Shown here piece after piece: positions 34,691-44,724 of a stretch of 64,000 bases of DNA; the stretch's first letter is position 1, and every line of letters begins with the position of its first letter. Source of the DNA: Helicobacter sp. 12S02232-10 (GTDB taxonomy: Bacteria; Campylobacterota; Campylobacteria; Campylobacterales; Helicobacteraceae). Made by a program: the position numbers and the translations under genes. A model generated the notes under the pieces. That model was given only the letters and a program-made list of their open reading frames with translations, searched no databases and was not told the origin of the DNA. Location: positions 124,001-188,000 of the forward strand of contig NZ_MLAQ01000002.1 of assembly GCF_002272895.1 (NCBI RefSeq), given 5' to 3'.

Positions 34691-37096
34691 TTAGAATCTT
34701 GTGCCCATTGTGAATTCGAAATTTGAAGTGTAATCGCCGGGCTGCTTATTGAAAACCTTGATAGGGAATACTAACACAATCGGACCAATAGGGGAAACCC
34801 ATTCTAATGCTACGCCAGTAGCTGCCCTCCATTCAAGCATTTCTTTGCCGTGAGAAGGGATACCGTAATTGATAAAATCAGCTTGTTTTGGATTGGAAGA
34901 TAAACCTTTATAAGTGATAAAGCCATAATCAAAATAAGCAGAAACTCTCATTTTCGCCGCTTCTAAAAGCCCATAGCTGAGTTCGACGGAGTTGGTAAAA
35001 AGTCCATCACCTCCAACCCATAATCCAAATTGATCCCTTGGAGAGACAGAACCGCTTTGGAAACCTCTGATGGTAGTTACGCCTCCCATATAAAAAGTAC
35101 TATTGATGGCTAAAAAATCTTGAGGATTGTAACGGAATATATATCCTCCTTGAGCTTTGTATCTAGCAATCAAATCAAGCCCGATAAGATTTTTTAGGTG
35201 ATAGTAACCTGCGAACTTTGCATAAAGCTTTGCATTTTTGACATTTCCGCCAATGCCATTAAATTGGGCATAAGCTGAAGCGATAATGCCATTTTTGGGG
35301 AAATAGTAGTCATCTGTATTGTCAAAACTAATGCTTGGAGTGATGGAACTTGCAACAGGGATATGATGGTCTGTGTTCCAAATCCCATAAACAGGTGTTC
35401 CAGCCTCTGTGGTACCTATAACTTGGGTGTTAGAAGCATAATATCTTTCATAAAGAGGAGAGGAAAAATTAAAAGTTTTTGTTACATTGATATCATATCC
35501 TAAACTTGCTCGGAGCGTATTGGTAAGGAGTCGTCCCACTGTAAATCCAAAGCCCCCAGATTGCTCAACATATTGATAATTTACGTAGTAATTGGCATAT
35601 AGGTTGGCCGAAGTGCTGTATCGGCTGTCAAAAATTCTAGGATTGCTCAAAGAAATATTGCCCGAAAATTGTCGTCCGCTGTTCCTAATTCCATTATAAC
35701 TTTGTCCTGTTCCGGTTGAAATATTGGCATAAATACTTCCATTTTGCCCCGTTCCAAATAGGTTTCTTTCGCTTACTGAGCCATTAATCATCAATCCTCC
35801 ATAGCTCCCATATCCAAGTCCGAATTGAAGTTGCCCCGTCCTGCCTTCTTGAACATTTACAAGCAGATCCATTGAATCTGCACTGACACGTCTTTCTTCG
35901 ATTTTGACATTGTCAAAAAAGCCAAGCCTCCTAAGGGCATTTTCAGAATTGGCAACTTCGCTAAGGCTGTATTGATCCCCAGGAGCAAGAAGAATTTCTC
36001 GGCGGATAATACGATCACTTGTACGCGTGTTGCCTGAAATAATAACGTCGTTAATATGGACTTTTTCACCGACTTGAATATGGTAGATGACTTTGACTGT
36101 TCCTTTAGCCTCATTTTTATCAAGATCTGGTTTTACAACTGCAAAAGCATAGCCCTTATCGGCTATTTCACGCTTGAGTATTTGAGTATCGGCACGTAGA
36201 TTTTCGATATTAAAAATATCTTTTTTACGTACCTTGATTGTCTTGAGGAGCTTAGAGACTGGCACGACTTCATTATCAATATCGATTTCTATGCCTGAGA
36301 CTTTATATTGTATTCCTTCGATAATTTTGTAATAAAGATTTGCGGTATAAGTCGAAAAATTGGCGTCCAAGAAAGGTGAAGAAATATTTGCATCTAAGAA
36401 ACCGTGCCTCATATAAACATCTTGAATTCTTAAGCTATCGTATTCGAGTTCGTTTAGATGGAGTTTGCCATCGTTCAATCCCCACATCCAACCCATAAAA
36501 TCACGTTCTTTATTTGCACTTAGAGATTCAATATCTTTGACCTTAAGTTTTTCCCTGCCATCATAAGAGGCTTTTTTGATGATGATATTATCTCCGCGAT
36601 TGACGTTGAGAATGATGGCGTAAGCCCCATCGGAACTAACTGGAGTAATATCGGTTTCCACTACTGTGCCGTAATAGCCTTGGTATTCAAGGACGGTCTT
36701 TAGGATAGTTTTTGCTTTTTCAAGTTTTTGTTCATCAAAAGTGTCGCCTTTTTTGATGCCCATTTGAGTATAAAGAGTTTCTTTTTCTTGTTCGGTTCCA
36801 TAGCCTTTGATCTCAATACTTGCCACTCGTGGCTTTTCGGTGAAATGAAATGTCAATACGCCTGAATCAAATGTGGCATAAACATCTTTGAAATACCCTT
36901 GATTATAGAGTGCAAGTATTGCTTTATTCAGTTTGGCCGCATCTAGCTGATCGCCTTCTTGAATATTGGTAACTTCACCAGCTAGCATTGGAGACATATA
37001 TAGAAGACCATCGTATTGAATGGAAAGGATCTTTTCTGCATAAAGAACAGAAGATCCTAAAAATAGGAATAAAATTATGAGTTTTTTGATATACAA
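34691..37096 (-). CDS. bamA: Outer-membrane protein assembly factor BamA
   Basis: BamA folds and inserts beta-barrel proteins into the outer membrane. The 801-residue protein has a signal peptide ([15 protein letters not shown]), five POTRA domains up to about residue 400 and an Omp85 barrel. The barrel contains the lid-lock motif region ([16 protein letters not shown], the VRGF/IRGF loop) and ends FEFTMGTRF with a C-terminal phenylalanine. It is the first gene of the operon with mqnC, the M16 protein and gatB. A -10 element lies 62 bases before its start. Confidence 0.96.
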   Translation of the reverse strand: MYIKKLIILFLFLGSSVLYAEKILSIQYDGLLYMSPMLAGEVTNIQEGDQLDAAKLNKAILALYNQGYFKDVYATFDSGVLTFHFTEKPRVASIEIKGYGTEQEKETLYTQMGIKKGDTFDEQKLEKAKTILKTVLEYQGYYGTVVETDITPVSSDGAYAIILNVNRGDNIIIKKASYDGREKLKVKDIESLSANKERDFMGWMWGLNDGKLHLNELEYDSLRIQDVYMRHGFLDANISSPFLDANFSTYTANLYYKIIEGIQYKVSGIEIDIDNEVVPVSKLLKTIKVRKKDIFNIENLRADTQILKREIADKGYAFAVVKPDLDKNEAKGTVKVIYHIQVGEKVHINDVIISGNTRTSDRIIRREILLAPGDQYSLSEVANSENALRRLGFFDNVKIEERRVSADSMDLLVNVQEGRTGQLQFGLGYGSYGGLMINGSVSERNLFGTGQNGSIYANISTGTGQSYNGIRNSGRQFSGNISLSNPRIFDSRYSTSANLYANYYVNYQYVEQSGGFGFTVGRLLTNTLRASLGYDINVTKTFNFSSPLYERYYASNTQVIGTTEAGTPVYGIWNTDHHIPVASSITPSISFDNTDDYYFPKNGIIASAYAQFNGIGGNVKNAKLYAKFAGYYHLKNLIGLDLIARYKAQGGYIFRYNPQDFLAINSTFYMGGVTTIRGFQSGSVSPRDQFGLWVGGDGLFTNSVELSYGLLEAAKMRVSAYFDYGFITYKGLSSNPKQADFINYGIPSHGKEMLEWRAATGVALEWVSPIGPIVLVFPIKVFNKQPGDYTSNFEFTMGTRF

Positions 37097-37157
37097 CTTC
37101 TCAATGCCCTTAGAAAATTTATATTTTTAGCAAAATAATTTAAATCTACGCTATTAG

Positions 37158-37163
37158 ATTATA
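37158..37163 (-). promoter_or_regulatory. -10 element of the bamA operon
   Basis: The minus strand reads GAGTATAATC, a TATAAT 62 bases before the bamA ATG. The gap up to mqnE (37097-37279) is AT-rich and shows no other element. Confidence 0.5.
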
Positions 37164-37279
37164 CTCTGATTTGTCTTAAAATAAAATATTCTGAAATATT
37201 TTTAAACTATTGAATATTTAAAGGAATTAAAAATTTTCAAAATTATTAATTGATTAGTTAAATCAAAATTTTCATTTTA

Positions 37280-38362
37280 TTACCATTCTTTCAATTCATT
37301 ATAAAGACTATCTCTTTCTATGGCTCTAAAACCTGCATTTTTGATTTGAAAAACCATATCGTCTTTTTCCATTCCTGATTTGCTTTTAGCTCCTCCTGCA
37401 GATTGTATGGATTCAGCTTGGATTGTTCCATCCATATCATCGGCTCCAAATTCTTGAGCGACTAGTGCAAGATTCATACTCAATGTTGCCCAATATGCTT
37501 TAATATGAGGAACATTTTGCAAAATGATTCTAGCAATGCTGATAGTTTTGAGAATTTCTTGACCGCTGGGAAAATCATCGACTTTTAAATAATTGTTTTG
37601 TTTTTGATAAAGCAGGGGAATGAAAGCATTAAAACCACCTTTTTTGGCTTCAACAATGTTAAAATCCTGTTGAGCATTTTTGATTCTTAGCATATGATCA
37701 ATTCTGTTTTCACGATTTTCAATATGCCCAAAAAGCATTGTACAATTGCTCATTTTTCCCAATGAATGCCAATATTGATGAATTTCGATCCATCTTTGAG
37801 AGCTTACTTTTCCATTGCAGATGTGCTTTCTGACTTTTTCATCAAAAATCTCAGCCCCGCCTCCGGGCATTGAATTTACTCCTGCCTTTGCCATATCTTC
37901 CAAAATTTTTTGATAACCAACACCAAACTTTCTATCCAGATAATCGACTTCTGCTGCTGTCATTGCTTTGAGATGGACATCAGGAAGACTTTTTTTGACT
38001 TCGCTAAAAAGTTCTAGATACCAATTGTAGCTCCAATTAGGATTGTGCGCACTTACGATATGGATTTCTTTAGCTCCTCTTTTATATGAACTGATTGCTT
38101 GAGAGAGGATTTCATCAATACTCATTTCATAAGGATTTGGATTTTTTCTGCTTGCTGAGAATGCACAAAATTTACATACATCTGCACAAATATTGCTAGG
38201 ATTAATGTGGCGGTTCATATTGAAGAAAACTTTATTGTCATATTTTTTTCTTCGGATTGTATCGGCTGCTTTACCTAAGGTAAAAATATCATATTCATAG
38301 AGCTTTGAAAGTTCATTTGCATTGAGATTGTCTCCTTTGAGGGTTTTGTCTAAGAGATCCAT
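37280..38362 (-). CDS. mqnE: Aminofutalosine synthase (radical SAM)
   Basis: MqnE joins the SAM adenosyl radical to 3-[(1-carboxyvinyl)oxy]benzoate to make 6-amino-6-deoxyfutalosine, the entry to menaquinone through the futalosine route. The 360-residue protein has the cluster motif NICADVCKFCAFSA, HIVSAHNPNWSYNWYLELFS, VNSMPGGGAEIFDEKVR and the C-terminal GADDMDGTIQAESIQSAGGA. It is paralogous to MqnC. With mqnC and the deaminase at 13736 the window holds three genes of the pathway in three places. It lies 57 bases downstream of moaA on the same strand. Confidence 0.93.
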   Translation of the reverse strand: MDLLDKTLKGDNLNANELSKLYEYDIFTLGKAADTIRRKKYDNKVFFNMNRHINPSNICADVCKFCAFSASRKNPNPYEMSIDEILSQAISSYKRGAKEIHIVSAHNPNWSYNWYLELFSEVKKSLPDVHLKAMTAAEVDYLDRKFGVGYQKILEDMAKAGVNSMPGGGAEIFDEKVRKHICNGKVSSQRWIEIHQYWHSLGKMSNCTMLFGHIENRENRIDHMLRIKNAQQDFNIVEAKKGGFNAFIPLLYQKQNNYLKVDDFPSGQEILKTISIARIILQNVPHIKAYWATLSMNLALVAQEFGADDMDGTIQAESIQSAGGAKSKSGMEKDDMVFQIKNAGFRAIERDSLYNELKEW

Positions 38363-38419
38363 TGCAGTTCCTTCGTTTGTATGTATTGGATTGTATCACA
38401 AAAATAGTTAAGCAAAAAT

Positions 38420-39394
38420 TTATCCTCCGGTATAGTAGAATGCCCTTGCAGATATTTCTTCAAGGATACCTTCTTCGTTCCATTGATTTTTTTCAGGTTT
38501 GTTTAGAACTGATTGATGCAGGACTTTTTTCATTTCTTCAGGATCTTTGTTTAGCATTGCTTTTTTCGCATCTACGGAATCTTGATAATAAAGGCAAGGA
38601 CAAATTGTGCCTTCTGAGGTCAATCGAATGCGATTGCAGCTTTTGCAAAAATCGTCGTTATGCGGCGCAATAATACCAAAAGCGTAATTATCTGCTATTT
38701 TATAGATTTTGGCAGGTCCAAAATTTTCTTTTTCCAGAAGTTTGGCAGGATATTTTTGATTGATACAATGGAGTATCTCATTTTCTTTAAGACCTATGAG
38801 TTGCTGCTTTGCGTGTGTATTTTCCATATATTCGATGTAGCGAATCAAAATACCTTTATTTTTGGCAAATTCAAGCATATCAATAATCTCATCATCATTA
38901 ATTCCTTTCAAAGGTACCATATTGAGTTTCATTTTCAAGCCGACTTTTAATGCTTCTTCTATTCCTTCTAAAACGGCATCCAAAGCGTCTTTTTTGGAGA
39001 TTTTCAGAACCCGATCCCTTTTTAAGGAATCTAAAGAGATATTTATGCGTGTAAGTCCTGCTTCTTTGAGTGAGAGGGCATATTTTTTGAGTAAAAAAGC
39101 ATTTGTTGTAAGAGCGATTTGAATGTTTGGATCGTATTGGTGGATGGAGGCAATAAATGCGCTTAAGTCTTTTCTTAGAAGGGGTTCTCCGCCAGTAATT
39201 CGGATTTTTTTGATCCCCTCATCAATGGCAATTTTCAAAAACTCTAAAACGTTTTCTAAAGGAATATAATTTTCGTTTTCAAAAAAGTCTATCGGTGTCT
39301 CAGGCATACAATATTGGCATCTGAAATTGCACTGCTTGGTCACAGATACGCGGATATAATCAATAGTTCTTCCAAAACTGTCTTGCAACATCAT
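38420..39394 (-). CDS. moaA: GTP 3',8-cyclase (molybdenum cofactor)
   Basis: MoaA converts GTP to 3',8-cyclo-GTP, the first step to molybdopterin. The 324-residue radical SAM enzyme has the N-terminal cluster motif [13 protein letters not shown] and the SAM site [12 protein letters not shown]. The C-terminal second cluster has [19 protein letters not shown] (three cysteines). It ends in YTGG, the GG tail characteristic of MoaA. ATGATG gives two equal starts. mobA lies divergently 97 bases away, so the cofactor genes are paired here. Confidence 0.95.
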   Translation of the reverse strand: MMLQDSFGRTIDYIRVSVTKQCNFRCQYCMPETPIDFFENENYIPLENVLEFLKIAIDEGIKKIRITGGEPLLRKDLSAFIASIHQYDPNIQIALTTNAFLLKKYALSLKEAGLTRINISLDSLKRDRVLKISKKDALDAVLEGIEEALKVGLKMKLNMVPLKGINDDEIIDMLEFAKNKGILIRYIEYMENTHAKQQLIGLKENEILHCINQKYPAKLLEKENFGPAKIYKIADNYAFGIIAPHNDDFCKSCNRIRLTSEGTICPCLYYQDSVDAKKAMLNKDPEEMKKVLHQSVLNKPEKNQWNEEGILEEISARAFYYTGG

Positions 39395-39506
39395 TTCACC
39401 TAGATATAAAAAAATATATAACGCTTTATACTCTGAAATATAAATGAGATTTTAAACATCGCAATCATACAATAAACTTTTAAATCCGATTTTGAAAAGG
39501 AATAAA

Positions 39507-40094
39507 GTGCCTGAAATTGAAGCTGTCCAATGTGTGATTCTTGCAGGAGGAAAAAGCTCAAGAATGGGGGTTAATAAAGCTTTACTTCCATTTGATGGCG
39601 AAAAGAGTCTCATTGTTTATCAATATAAAAAAATGAGCAAAATTTTTAAAAATGTTTGCATTTCTTGCAAAAAAGAGGGAGTTTTTGATTTGGACGCAGT
39701 TTTTTTATATGAAAAAAGTGATATTTTTTCACCTCTCATAGGGATTGAAAATGCTTTTAACACGCTTGGAGCGTCCAAAATATTTTTTGTCAGTGTGGAT
39801 ACCCCTTTTTTAAAATCGGTCACGATTGAAAAATTATGTGATGTTTGGAGCGGATATGATATTGTTTATCCTAAAACAAAGGAAAAATCTCATTATCTCA
39901 TTGGCTTATGGGATCAAAATGTGTGCAAGGCTTTAAGTCAAGCCATTCAGAACAAGGAATACAAAGTGGGCAGAATGATTTCAAGATTAAACTCTTTTGG
40001 TATAGAGTTTCAGGATAATAAAGAGTTTAGCAACCTTAACACATATGGAGATTATCTCAAAGCATTAGAGATGATAAGGAAACAAAATGGCTGA
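39507..40094 (+). CDS. mobA: Molybdenum cofactor guanylyltransferase
   Basis: MobA attaches GMP to molybdopterin to make the dinucleotide cofactor. The 195-residue nucleotidyltransferase has VILAGGKSSRMGVNKALLPF (GTP-binding loop with the essential lysine) and the metal motif FVSVDTPFL. The GTG at 39507 is chosen because AAAAGGA ends five bases before it. The TTG 15 bases upstream is also in frame but has no ribosome site. It overlaps flhB by eight bases. Confidence 0.92.
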   Translation: MPEIEAVQCVILAGGKSSRMGVNKALLPFDGEKSLIVYQYKKMSKIFKNVCISCKKEGVFDLDAVFLYEKSDIFSPLIGIENAFNTLGASKIFFVSVDTPFLKSVTIEKLCDVWSGYDIVYPKTKEKSHYLIGLWDQNVCKALSQAIQNKEYKVGRMISRLNSFGIEFQDNKEFSNLNTYGDYLKALEMIRKQNG

Positions 40095-41154
40095 AGAACA
40101 AGAGAAAACCGAAGCTCCTTCCTCGCATAAAATTCAAAAAGCTAGAGAGGAGGGAAATGTTGCTAAAAGTCCTGAAATAGTAGGTTTTAGTGGGCTTTTA
40201 ATTGGATTATTAAGTATTTTTGTTATTTTTCCTTTTTGGCTCAAGCATTTTGAAGAGATTTATAAGCAGGCTTTAGAATGGATGCGAATGGATTTTACAA
40301 CGGAGAATGTTTTCAATCTTTTTTTAGGATTATTGGGAAATATTTTGATGATGATTTTGCCTGTATTTTTAGTTTTAATAATTGCTGGGATTGTCGGCAA
40401 TATTGCTCAATTCGGATTTTTGCTCAGTACAAAAGCAATTGTTCCAAAATTGAGCAAAATCAATCCTATCACTGGGATGAAGAATCTTTTTTCTGTTAAA
40501 AAGCTTTTGGATGGAATGATGATCACTCTAAAGGTTTTTGTGGCTTTTGGGGTTGGGTTTTTTGTCTTTGCGGGATTTTTGGGAGATTTAGAGCATATTG
40601 CTCTTTTTAATTTGTTTGACCAAATGCTTTGGTTTCGAAATAAAGCACTGATTCTCATTGCTGTATTGCTTTTTTTGTTTTTTGTGATGGCAATGGCGGA
40701 TTTTATCATCAAAAGACGCCAATATATCAAATCTTTGAGGATGAGCAAACAAGAGGTAAAAGATGAATACAAACAACAAGAGGGGAATCCGGAAGTACGT
40801 GCAAAAATTCGTCAAATGATGCTAAAAAATTCAATGAGCAAAATGATGGGTGCCATACCAAGTGCAAATGTTGTGGTCACAAACCCAACGCATTATGCCA
40901 TTGCTCTCCGTTTTAAAGAGACCGATCCTGCACCTGTAGTTGTAGCTAAAGGGATTGATCATTTAGCCATTAGGATCAAAGGCATTGCAAGGGAACACGA
41001 TATTGAAATCATCGAAAATCCTAAACTTGCTAGAGAACTTTATAAGGAAGTTGATATTGATGCACCTATCCCGAAAATTTTGTTTGAAGCTGTTGCAATT
41101 GTGTTTGCACAGGTGGCAAAAATCCAACAGACAAAAGGAAAAAAGTTTTTATAA
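40087..41154 (+). CDS. flhB: Flagellar export switch protein FlhB
   Basis: FlhB is a membrane component of the flagellar type III export gate and switches the machine from rod/hook to filament substrates by cutting itself. The 355-residue protein has four membrane helices (residues ~30-210), the conserved KSPEIVGFSG and ARKEEGNV-like (AREEGNVAKS) starts. The C-terminal cytoplasmic domain has the autocleavage motif VVVTNPTHYAIAL (cut between N and P). The Helicobacter mobA-flhB order is kept, although the two functions are unrelated. Confidence 0.96.
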   Translation: MAEEQEKTEAPSSHKIQKAREEGNVAKSPEIVGFSGLLIGLLSIFVIFPFWLKHFEEIYKQALEWMRMDFTTENVFNLFLGLLGNILMMILPVFLVLIIAGIVGNIAQFGFLLSTKAIVPKLSKINPITGMKNLFSVKKLLDGMMITLKVFVAFGVGFFVFAGFLGDLEHIALFNLFDQMLWFRNKALILIAVLLFLFFVMAMADFIIKRRQYIKSLRMSKQEVKDEYKQQEGNPEVRAKIRQMMLKNSMSKMMGAIPSANVVVTNPTHYAIALRFKETDPAPVVVAKGIDHLAIRIKGIAREHDIEIIENPKLARELYKEVDIDAPIPKILFEAVAIVFAQVAKIQQTKGKKFL

Positions 41155-41219
41155 ATTGATTTTTGATTGGCTTTGATTGTGGGTGATTATTACGATGGGA
41201 TTTAAAATTATCCATAAAA

Positions 41220-42146
41220 CTATAAATTTTTATCTTTGAGCCATTGGAATGTAAAATCAAGATACTCCATCTTAAGCGGTTCATTAAAAATTTCATGCCG
41301 TGCGTCCTGAAAGATTTTCAGACTAGTATTGTTATAACCTTGAGATAAAAGATGATTATAGGCTTTTTGAACCCCTTTACCAAAATTACCGCAAACATCT
41401 TCTGAACCGCTTATAAACAATATGGGCAATTCAGGTTTGGCAGGCTTATGCGGGTAGGGGGAAAATACCTTTTTCATTCCTTCAAACAGATTGGCAAAGC
41501 TGTTTAGAGTGAAGCGGAATCGGCATTTGGGATCTTCCAAATAAGCTTTCACAACGTTTTCATCACTACACGACCAATAGTTTTTTAAAGGATTATTTTT
41601 ATTTTTGTAGAGCGCTTTAAATTTTGCATTGAAAGAAAATAAATCCCCAATTTTTGGGCTTGAGCGCACGCCAAGTTTATCCATTATCCTAAAAAGAACC
41701 ACTCCAAATCCCAAAAAAGGATTGGGAGTGGGTGTGCCTGAGAGGATTAGAGCATCGATTTTATCCTCATAAAGTTGAAGGAATCTTCTTGAGAGCAATG
41801 ATCCCATACTATGCCCAAGTAGTACAAGTTTATAGGAAGGAAGTTCTTTGCTGATAATCATACGCAAATCCAACATATCTTTAACAGCTTTTTCAAAACC
41901 ATTTTGACCCATTTCTCCCCAAGTGACTTCACCTAGGATACTTTCCCCGTGCCCGCGATGATCATTGATAAAAACGTGATAACCCGCTTGGGCAAAAGAT
42001 TTGCACAGCCATTCATATCTTTCTTTGTGCTCAATCATTCCGTGGGCAATTTGTATTACAACCCCTTTGGGAGTGTCGGGAATATATTTATCATAAGCAA
42101 TACAACCAAAATCACTTTTGAAAGTTAAATTTTTTATCGTTTTCAT
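41220..42146 (-). CDS. Alpha/beta hydrolase, monoacylglycerol-lipase type
   Basis: A 308-residue serine hydrolase of the lysophospholipase/monoacylglycerol lipase group (Hydrolase_4). It has the oxyanion part IQIAHGMIEHKERYEWL, NDHRGHGES, the nucleophile elbow GHSMGS (Ser113), a lid region and late acidic/histidine residues in ISGSEDVCGNFGKG and DARHEIFNE. No signal peptide is visible, so it acts in the cytoplasm or at the inner membrane face. Possible substrates are lysophospholipids or monoglycerides; the sequence alone cannot decide. Divergent from the FAH-family gene. Confidence 0.85.
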   Translation of the reverse strand: MKTIKNLTFKSDFGCIAYDKYIPDTPKGVVIQIAHGMIEHKERYEWLCKSFAQAGYHVFINDHRGHGESILGEVTWGEMGQNGFEKAVKDMLDLRMIISKELPSYKLVLLGHSMGSLLSRRFLQLYEDKIDALILSGTPTPNPFLGFGVVLFRIMDKLGVRSSPKIGDLFSFNAKFKALYKNKNNPLKNYWSCSDENVVKAYLEDPKCRFRFTLNSFANLFEGMKKVFSPYPHKPAKPELPILFISGSEDVCGNFGKGVQKAYNHLLSQGYNNTSLKIFQDARHEIFNEPLKMEYLDFTFQWLKDKNL

Positions 42147-42205
42147 TTTTTAGTCCGAATTTGATACACTATTTGAAAGTCTGTAATTATAACAAAGGAT
42201 TTATG

Positions 42206-43096
42206 ATGAAAATTCTTACTTTTAAACAAACTTTAAATGCTCGCCAACAAGTCGGAATTTTGAACCTTGATGGAGAAAAAATTATCCCCTTAGAGGATTT
42301 GGGTTTGAGGATTGATTGTGTGGAAGATTTAATCAAACATTGGGATAAATCTTTGGAAGAGAGGCTTAAAAAAACCCTTATTTCTTATAAAGATGGTTTT
42401 TGGCTTGAAGATGTTTTTAAGCTTGCCCCGATACCTCATCCCTCTCAAGAGATCATTTGTTTAGGCATTAATTATCTTGATCACGCCAAAGAATCAGCAA
42501 AGTTCAAAAAAGAGGAGTTTGGAGGCAAAAGAGAAGAGGCTGTCTATTTTGGCAAACGGGTGAGCGAAGCTACTCCTGATGGGGGAATCATCCCCTCTCA
42601 CGCTCATTTGACTCAAAAGTTGGATTATGAGGTCGAATTGGGTGTGATTATAGGCAAAGATGCTCGAAATGTGAAAAAAGAGAATGCCTTTGATTATGTT
42701 TTTGGCTATACGATTATCAATGATATCAGTGCTAGAGATATTCAATTGAAACATAAACAATGGTATTTTGGTAAAAGCTTGGAAGGCTCTGCGCCAATGG
42801 GTCCTTGGATAGTTACAAAAGATGAGTTTTCTTGCCCGTTAGCGTTAGAAATTTCAAGCTATGTTAATGGCGAACTTCGTCAGAAAAGTTCTACGGACTT
42901 GATGATTTTTGATATTGCTTATGTGATTGAAGAGTTGAGCGCAGGAATGCTTTTAAGGGCTGGGAGTATTTTATCAATGGGAACGCCTTCAGGCGTAGGA
43001 ATGGGGTTTGAACCCCCAAAATTTCTTAAAAGTGGTGACAGAGTGGAATGCCATATTGAAGGAATTGGCAGTTTGAAAAATACAATTGGGGAATGA
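42206..43096 (+). CDS. Fumarylacetoacetate-hydrolase-family protein
   Basis: A 296-residue FAH-fold enzyme. The metal site is made by ITLKLDYEVE-type sequence (LTQKLDYEVELGVIIGKDAR), and the family marks LGINYLDHAKESAK, GYTIINDISARDIQLKHKQW, KSLEGSAPMGPWIV and SILSMGTPSGVGMGF are complete. Members cleave C-C bonds or decarboxylate 2-oxo acids such as acylpyruvates, 2-hydroxyhepta-2,4-diene-1,7-dioate or oxaloacetate; the substrate here is unknown. The ATG at 42206 is preferred over the adjacent ATG at 42203 because AAAGGA ends six bases before it. It converges on metY with three bases between. Confidence 0.88.
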   Translation: MKILTFKQTLNARQQVGILNLDGEKIIPLEDLGLRIDCVEDLIKHWDKSLEERLKKTLISYKDGFWLEDVFKLAPIPHPSQEIICLGINYLDHAKESAKFKKEEFGGKREEAVYFGKRVSEATPDGGIIPSHAHLTQKLDYEVELGVIIGKDARNVKKENAFDYVFGYTIINDISARDIQLKHKQWYFGKSLEGSAPMGPWIVTKDEFSCPLALEISSYVNGELRQKSSTDLMIFDIAYVIEELSAGMLLRAGSILSMGTPSGVGMGFEPPKFLKSGDRVECHIEGIGSLKNTIGE

Positions 43097-43099
43097 AGA

Positions 43100-44383
43100 T
43101 TATCCTTCAATTGCCTTTGATAAATCTGCAATCAGATCTTGTGCATTTTCTAATCCGACACTCAATCGAATTGTATTGGGCAAGATGCCTACCTCTTTAA
43201 GCTGTTTTTCATTCAGTTGGGAATGCGTTGTTGAGGCAGGATGGACAATTAAAGATTTAGTATCTCCGATATTGACCACAACGCTAAAGATTTTTGTGCT
43301 ATCACAAATTTTTTTAGCCCGCTTTAAATCCCCTCGAATTTCAAAACTTACAAGACCGCTACACAATCCTTCTTTGAAATATTTTTTGGACAATTCGTGA
43401 TAGGCATTATTTGGCAATCCTGGATAATTAACAGACAAGACTTCTTGATGGGATGAGAGGAATTTTGCAATTTTGAGTGCATTGGCACTATGTTCATAAA
43501 TGCGAACCTTAAGTGTTTCAAGTCCTTGTAAAACCAACCACGCATTGAATGGGCTTAATGTCGCCCCGATATCGCGTAATAGAGCTGTTCGAATTCTGAG
43601 GTTGAAGATAGGAAGCGGAACATCAGCATAGATCAATCCGTGATAACTAGGATCGGGTGTATTAAATTGAGGGTATCGTGGATTTTCTTTGATGAGGTCA
43701 TTAAGCCCTTCTCTATCAATAATTCCGCCCGATATTGTACTTCCTTGACCACTGGCGTATTTGCTCAGGCTATGTACTACAACATCTACACCCCATTTTA
43801 TTGGATTGAAAAGTATCGGAGTGGCGACGGTATTATCACAGATTGTGACAATGCTATATTTTTTGGCAATTGCAGTAATTTTTTCTATAGGAGCGATGGC
43901 AATTTGAGGATTACTTAAGCTTTCAAAAAAAATCGCTTTAGTTTTAGAATCAATCAGAGGTTCTAAAGTGTCAGGATTATCAATGGAGAAAACCCTTGCT
44001 TCTATCCCAAAATTTTTTAGCGTATGAAGAAATAAATTAGCTGAACCACCATAAATTTTGTCTGCTACGGCGATATTATCACCAGAACTCGCGAGGTTGG
44101 TAATTGCATAAAAGATCGCAGCACTTCCGCTTGATGTAACAAGCCCGCTTGCCCCACCTTCTAAAGAAGCGAGACGCTTTTCAAGAACATCGTTGGTTGG
44201 GTTAGTCAATCGGGAATATATGTTCCCGAGTTCTTGGAGTGCAAAACGCGCTCCGGCCTGATCGGAATTTTCAAACGCATAGGCAGTAGTTTGGTAAATA
44301 GGTACGCTCATTGTTTGTTGAAAATCTTTGGTATAGCCTTTATGAATTGCTAAAGTTTCTTGGTGAAATGATGTGTTTGGCAT
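43100..44383 (-). CDS. metY: O-acetylhomoserine sulfhydrylase (Cys/Met metabolism PLP enzyme)
   Basis: MetY makes homocysteine from O-acetylhomoserine and sulfide (or methionine from methanethiol). The 427-residue length is that of MetY, longer than MetB/MetC (~390). It has SVPIYQTTAYAFENSDQAGA, YSRLTNPTNDVLEKRLASLE, the phosphate loop TSSGSAAIFYAI and the PLP lysine in VHSLSKYASGQGSTISGG. FKEGLCSGLVSFEI and SLIVHPASTTHSQL follow, the latter typical of sulfhydrylases. O-succinylhomoserine sulfhydrylase is the main alternative. Upstream lies a paired operator region. Confidence 0.9.
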   Translation of the reverse strand: MPNTSFHQETLAIHKGYTKDFQQTMSVPIYQTTAYAFENSDQAGARFALQELGNIYSRLTNPTNDVLEKRLASLEGGASGLVTSSGSAAIFYAITNLASSGDNIAVADKIYGGSANLFLHTLKNFGIEARVFSIDNPDTLEPLIDSKTKAIFFESLSNPQIAIAPIEKITAIAKKYSIVTICDNTVATPILFNPIKWGVDVVVHSLSKYASGQGSTISGGIIDREGLNDLIKENPRYPQFNTPDPSYHGLIYADVPLPIFNLRIRTALLRDIGATLSPFNAWLVLQGLETLKVRIYEHSANALKIAKFLSSHQEVLSVNYPGLPNNAYHELSKKYFKEGLCSGLVSFEIRGDLKRAKKICDSTKIFSVVVNIGDTKSLIVHPASTTHSQLNEKQLKEVGILPNTIRLSVGLENAQDLIADLSKAIEG

Positions 44384-44441
44384 TTTTTATCCTTTATAGA
44401 GTTATTTTCATCATCGAGAAGAACTTTATCAAATTTAAAAC

Positions 44442-44460
44442 AAACACGATATGTGTTTAT
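44442..44460. promoter_or_regulatory. Operator-like dyad 1 upstream of metY
   Basis: AAACACGATATGTGTTTAT. The core AAACAC-N5-GTGTTT is itself a dyad, and the whole 19-mer is repeated in reverse complement at 44499-44517. On the minus strand a TATGAT -10 (44464-44459) overlaps its right end, so a protein bound here would cover the metY start of transcription. Confidence 0.6.
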
Positions 44461-44494
44461 CATAAATAAATATATAAAATAATTGAAATGTTAC

Positions 44495-44500
44495 TATAAT
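44495..44500 (+). promoter_or_regulatory. Plus-strand -10 element facing away from metY
   Basis: A perfect TATAAT touches operator dyad 2. Transcription would begin inside that dyad and run right, where no intact gene is found before the 3' end of lhgO. The arrangement mirrors the TATGAT/dyad 1 pair for metY. Confidence 0.4.
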
Positions 44501-44517
44501 AAACACATATCGTGTTT
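44499..44517. promoter_or_regulatory. Operator-like dyad 2 upstream of metY
   Basis: ATAAACACATATCGTGTTT, the exact reverse complement of 44442-44460. Centre-to-centre distance is 57 bases, between five and six helical turns, which could allow looping or cooperative binding. Confidence 0.6.
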
Positions 44518-44724
44518 ATTATAAATTTAAGAATAGTCAATAGCTTTTGATTGTCGTATTTAAACAGCAGCATATAAGCCAAATAATTTTTCATTTGACT
44601 TATGAGCTCTTAGTTTATGCTCATAAGATTAGAGTAATAATGGTTGTTGTTAGGATTCAAGATGTTTTAAATCTTTGTTTAGATTGAGATAAAGGCTGTG
44701 TTTGCTTGATCTTTATTTTGGTTT
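44518..44724. other. Non-coding gap between metY operators and lhgO, with a 9-bp hairpin
   Basis: No gene is visible on either strand. CTTATGAGC (44599-44607) and GCTCATAAG (44619-44627) form a perfect 9-bp stem with an 11-base loop. No T-run follows on the plus strand. It could be the end of a short transcript from the TATAAT at 44495 or a bidirectional transcription stop for lhgO. Confidence 0.45.

Noticed and set aside
38362-38673. 103-codon plus-strand frame over the moaA 3' end
   Set aside because: Antisense to moaA; the translation reads as the complement of its cysteine-rich C-terminus and does not match a known family.
40407-40772. 121-codon open frame antisense to flhB
   Set aside because: Shadow of the FlhB membrane region; lysine/isoleucine-rich with no domain and no start signal.
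42161-42205. Longer start for the FAH-family protein at 42161
   Set aside because: The extra 15 residues (MIHYLKVCNYNKGFM) overlap the promoter region and have no ribosome site, while AAAGGA sits at the right distance before the ATG at 42206.
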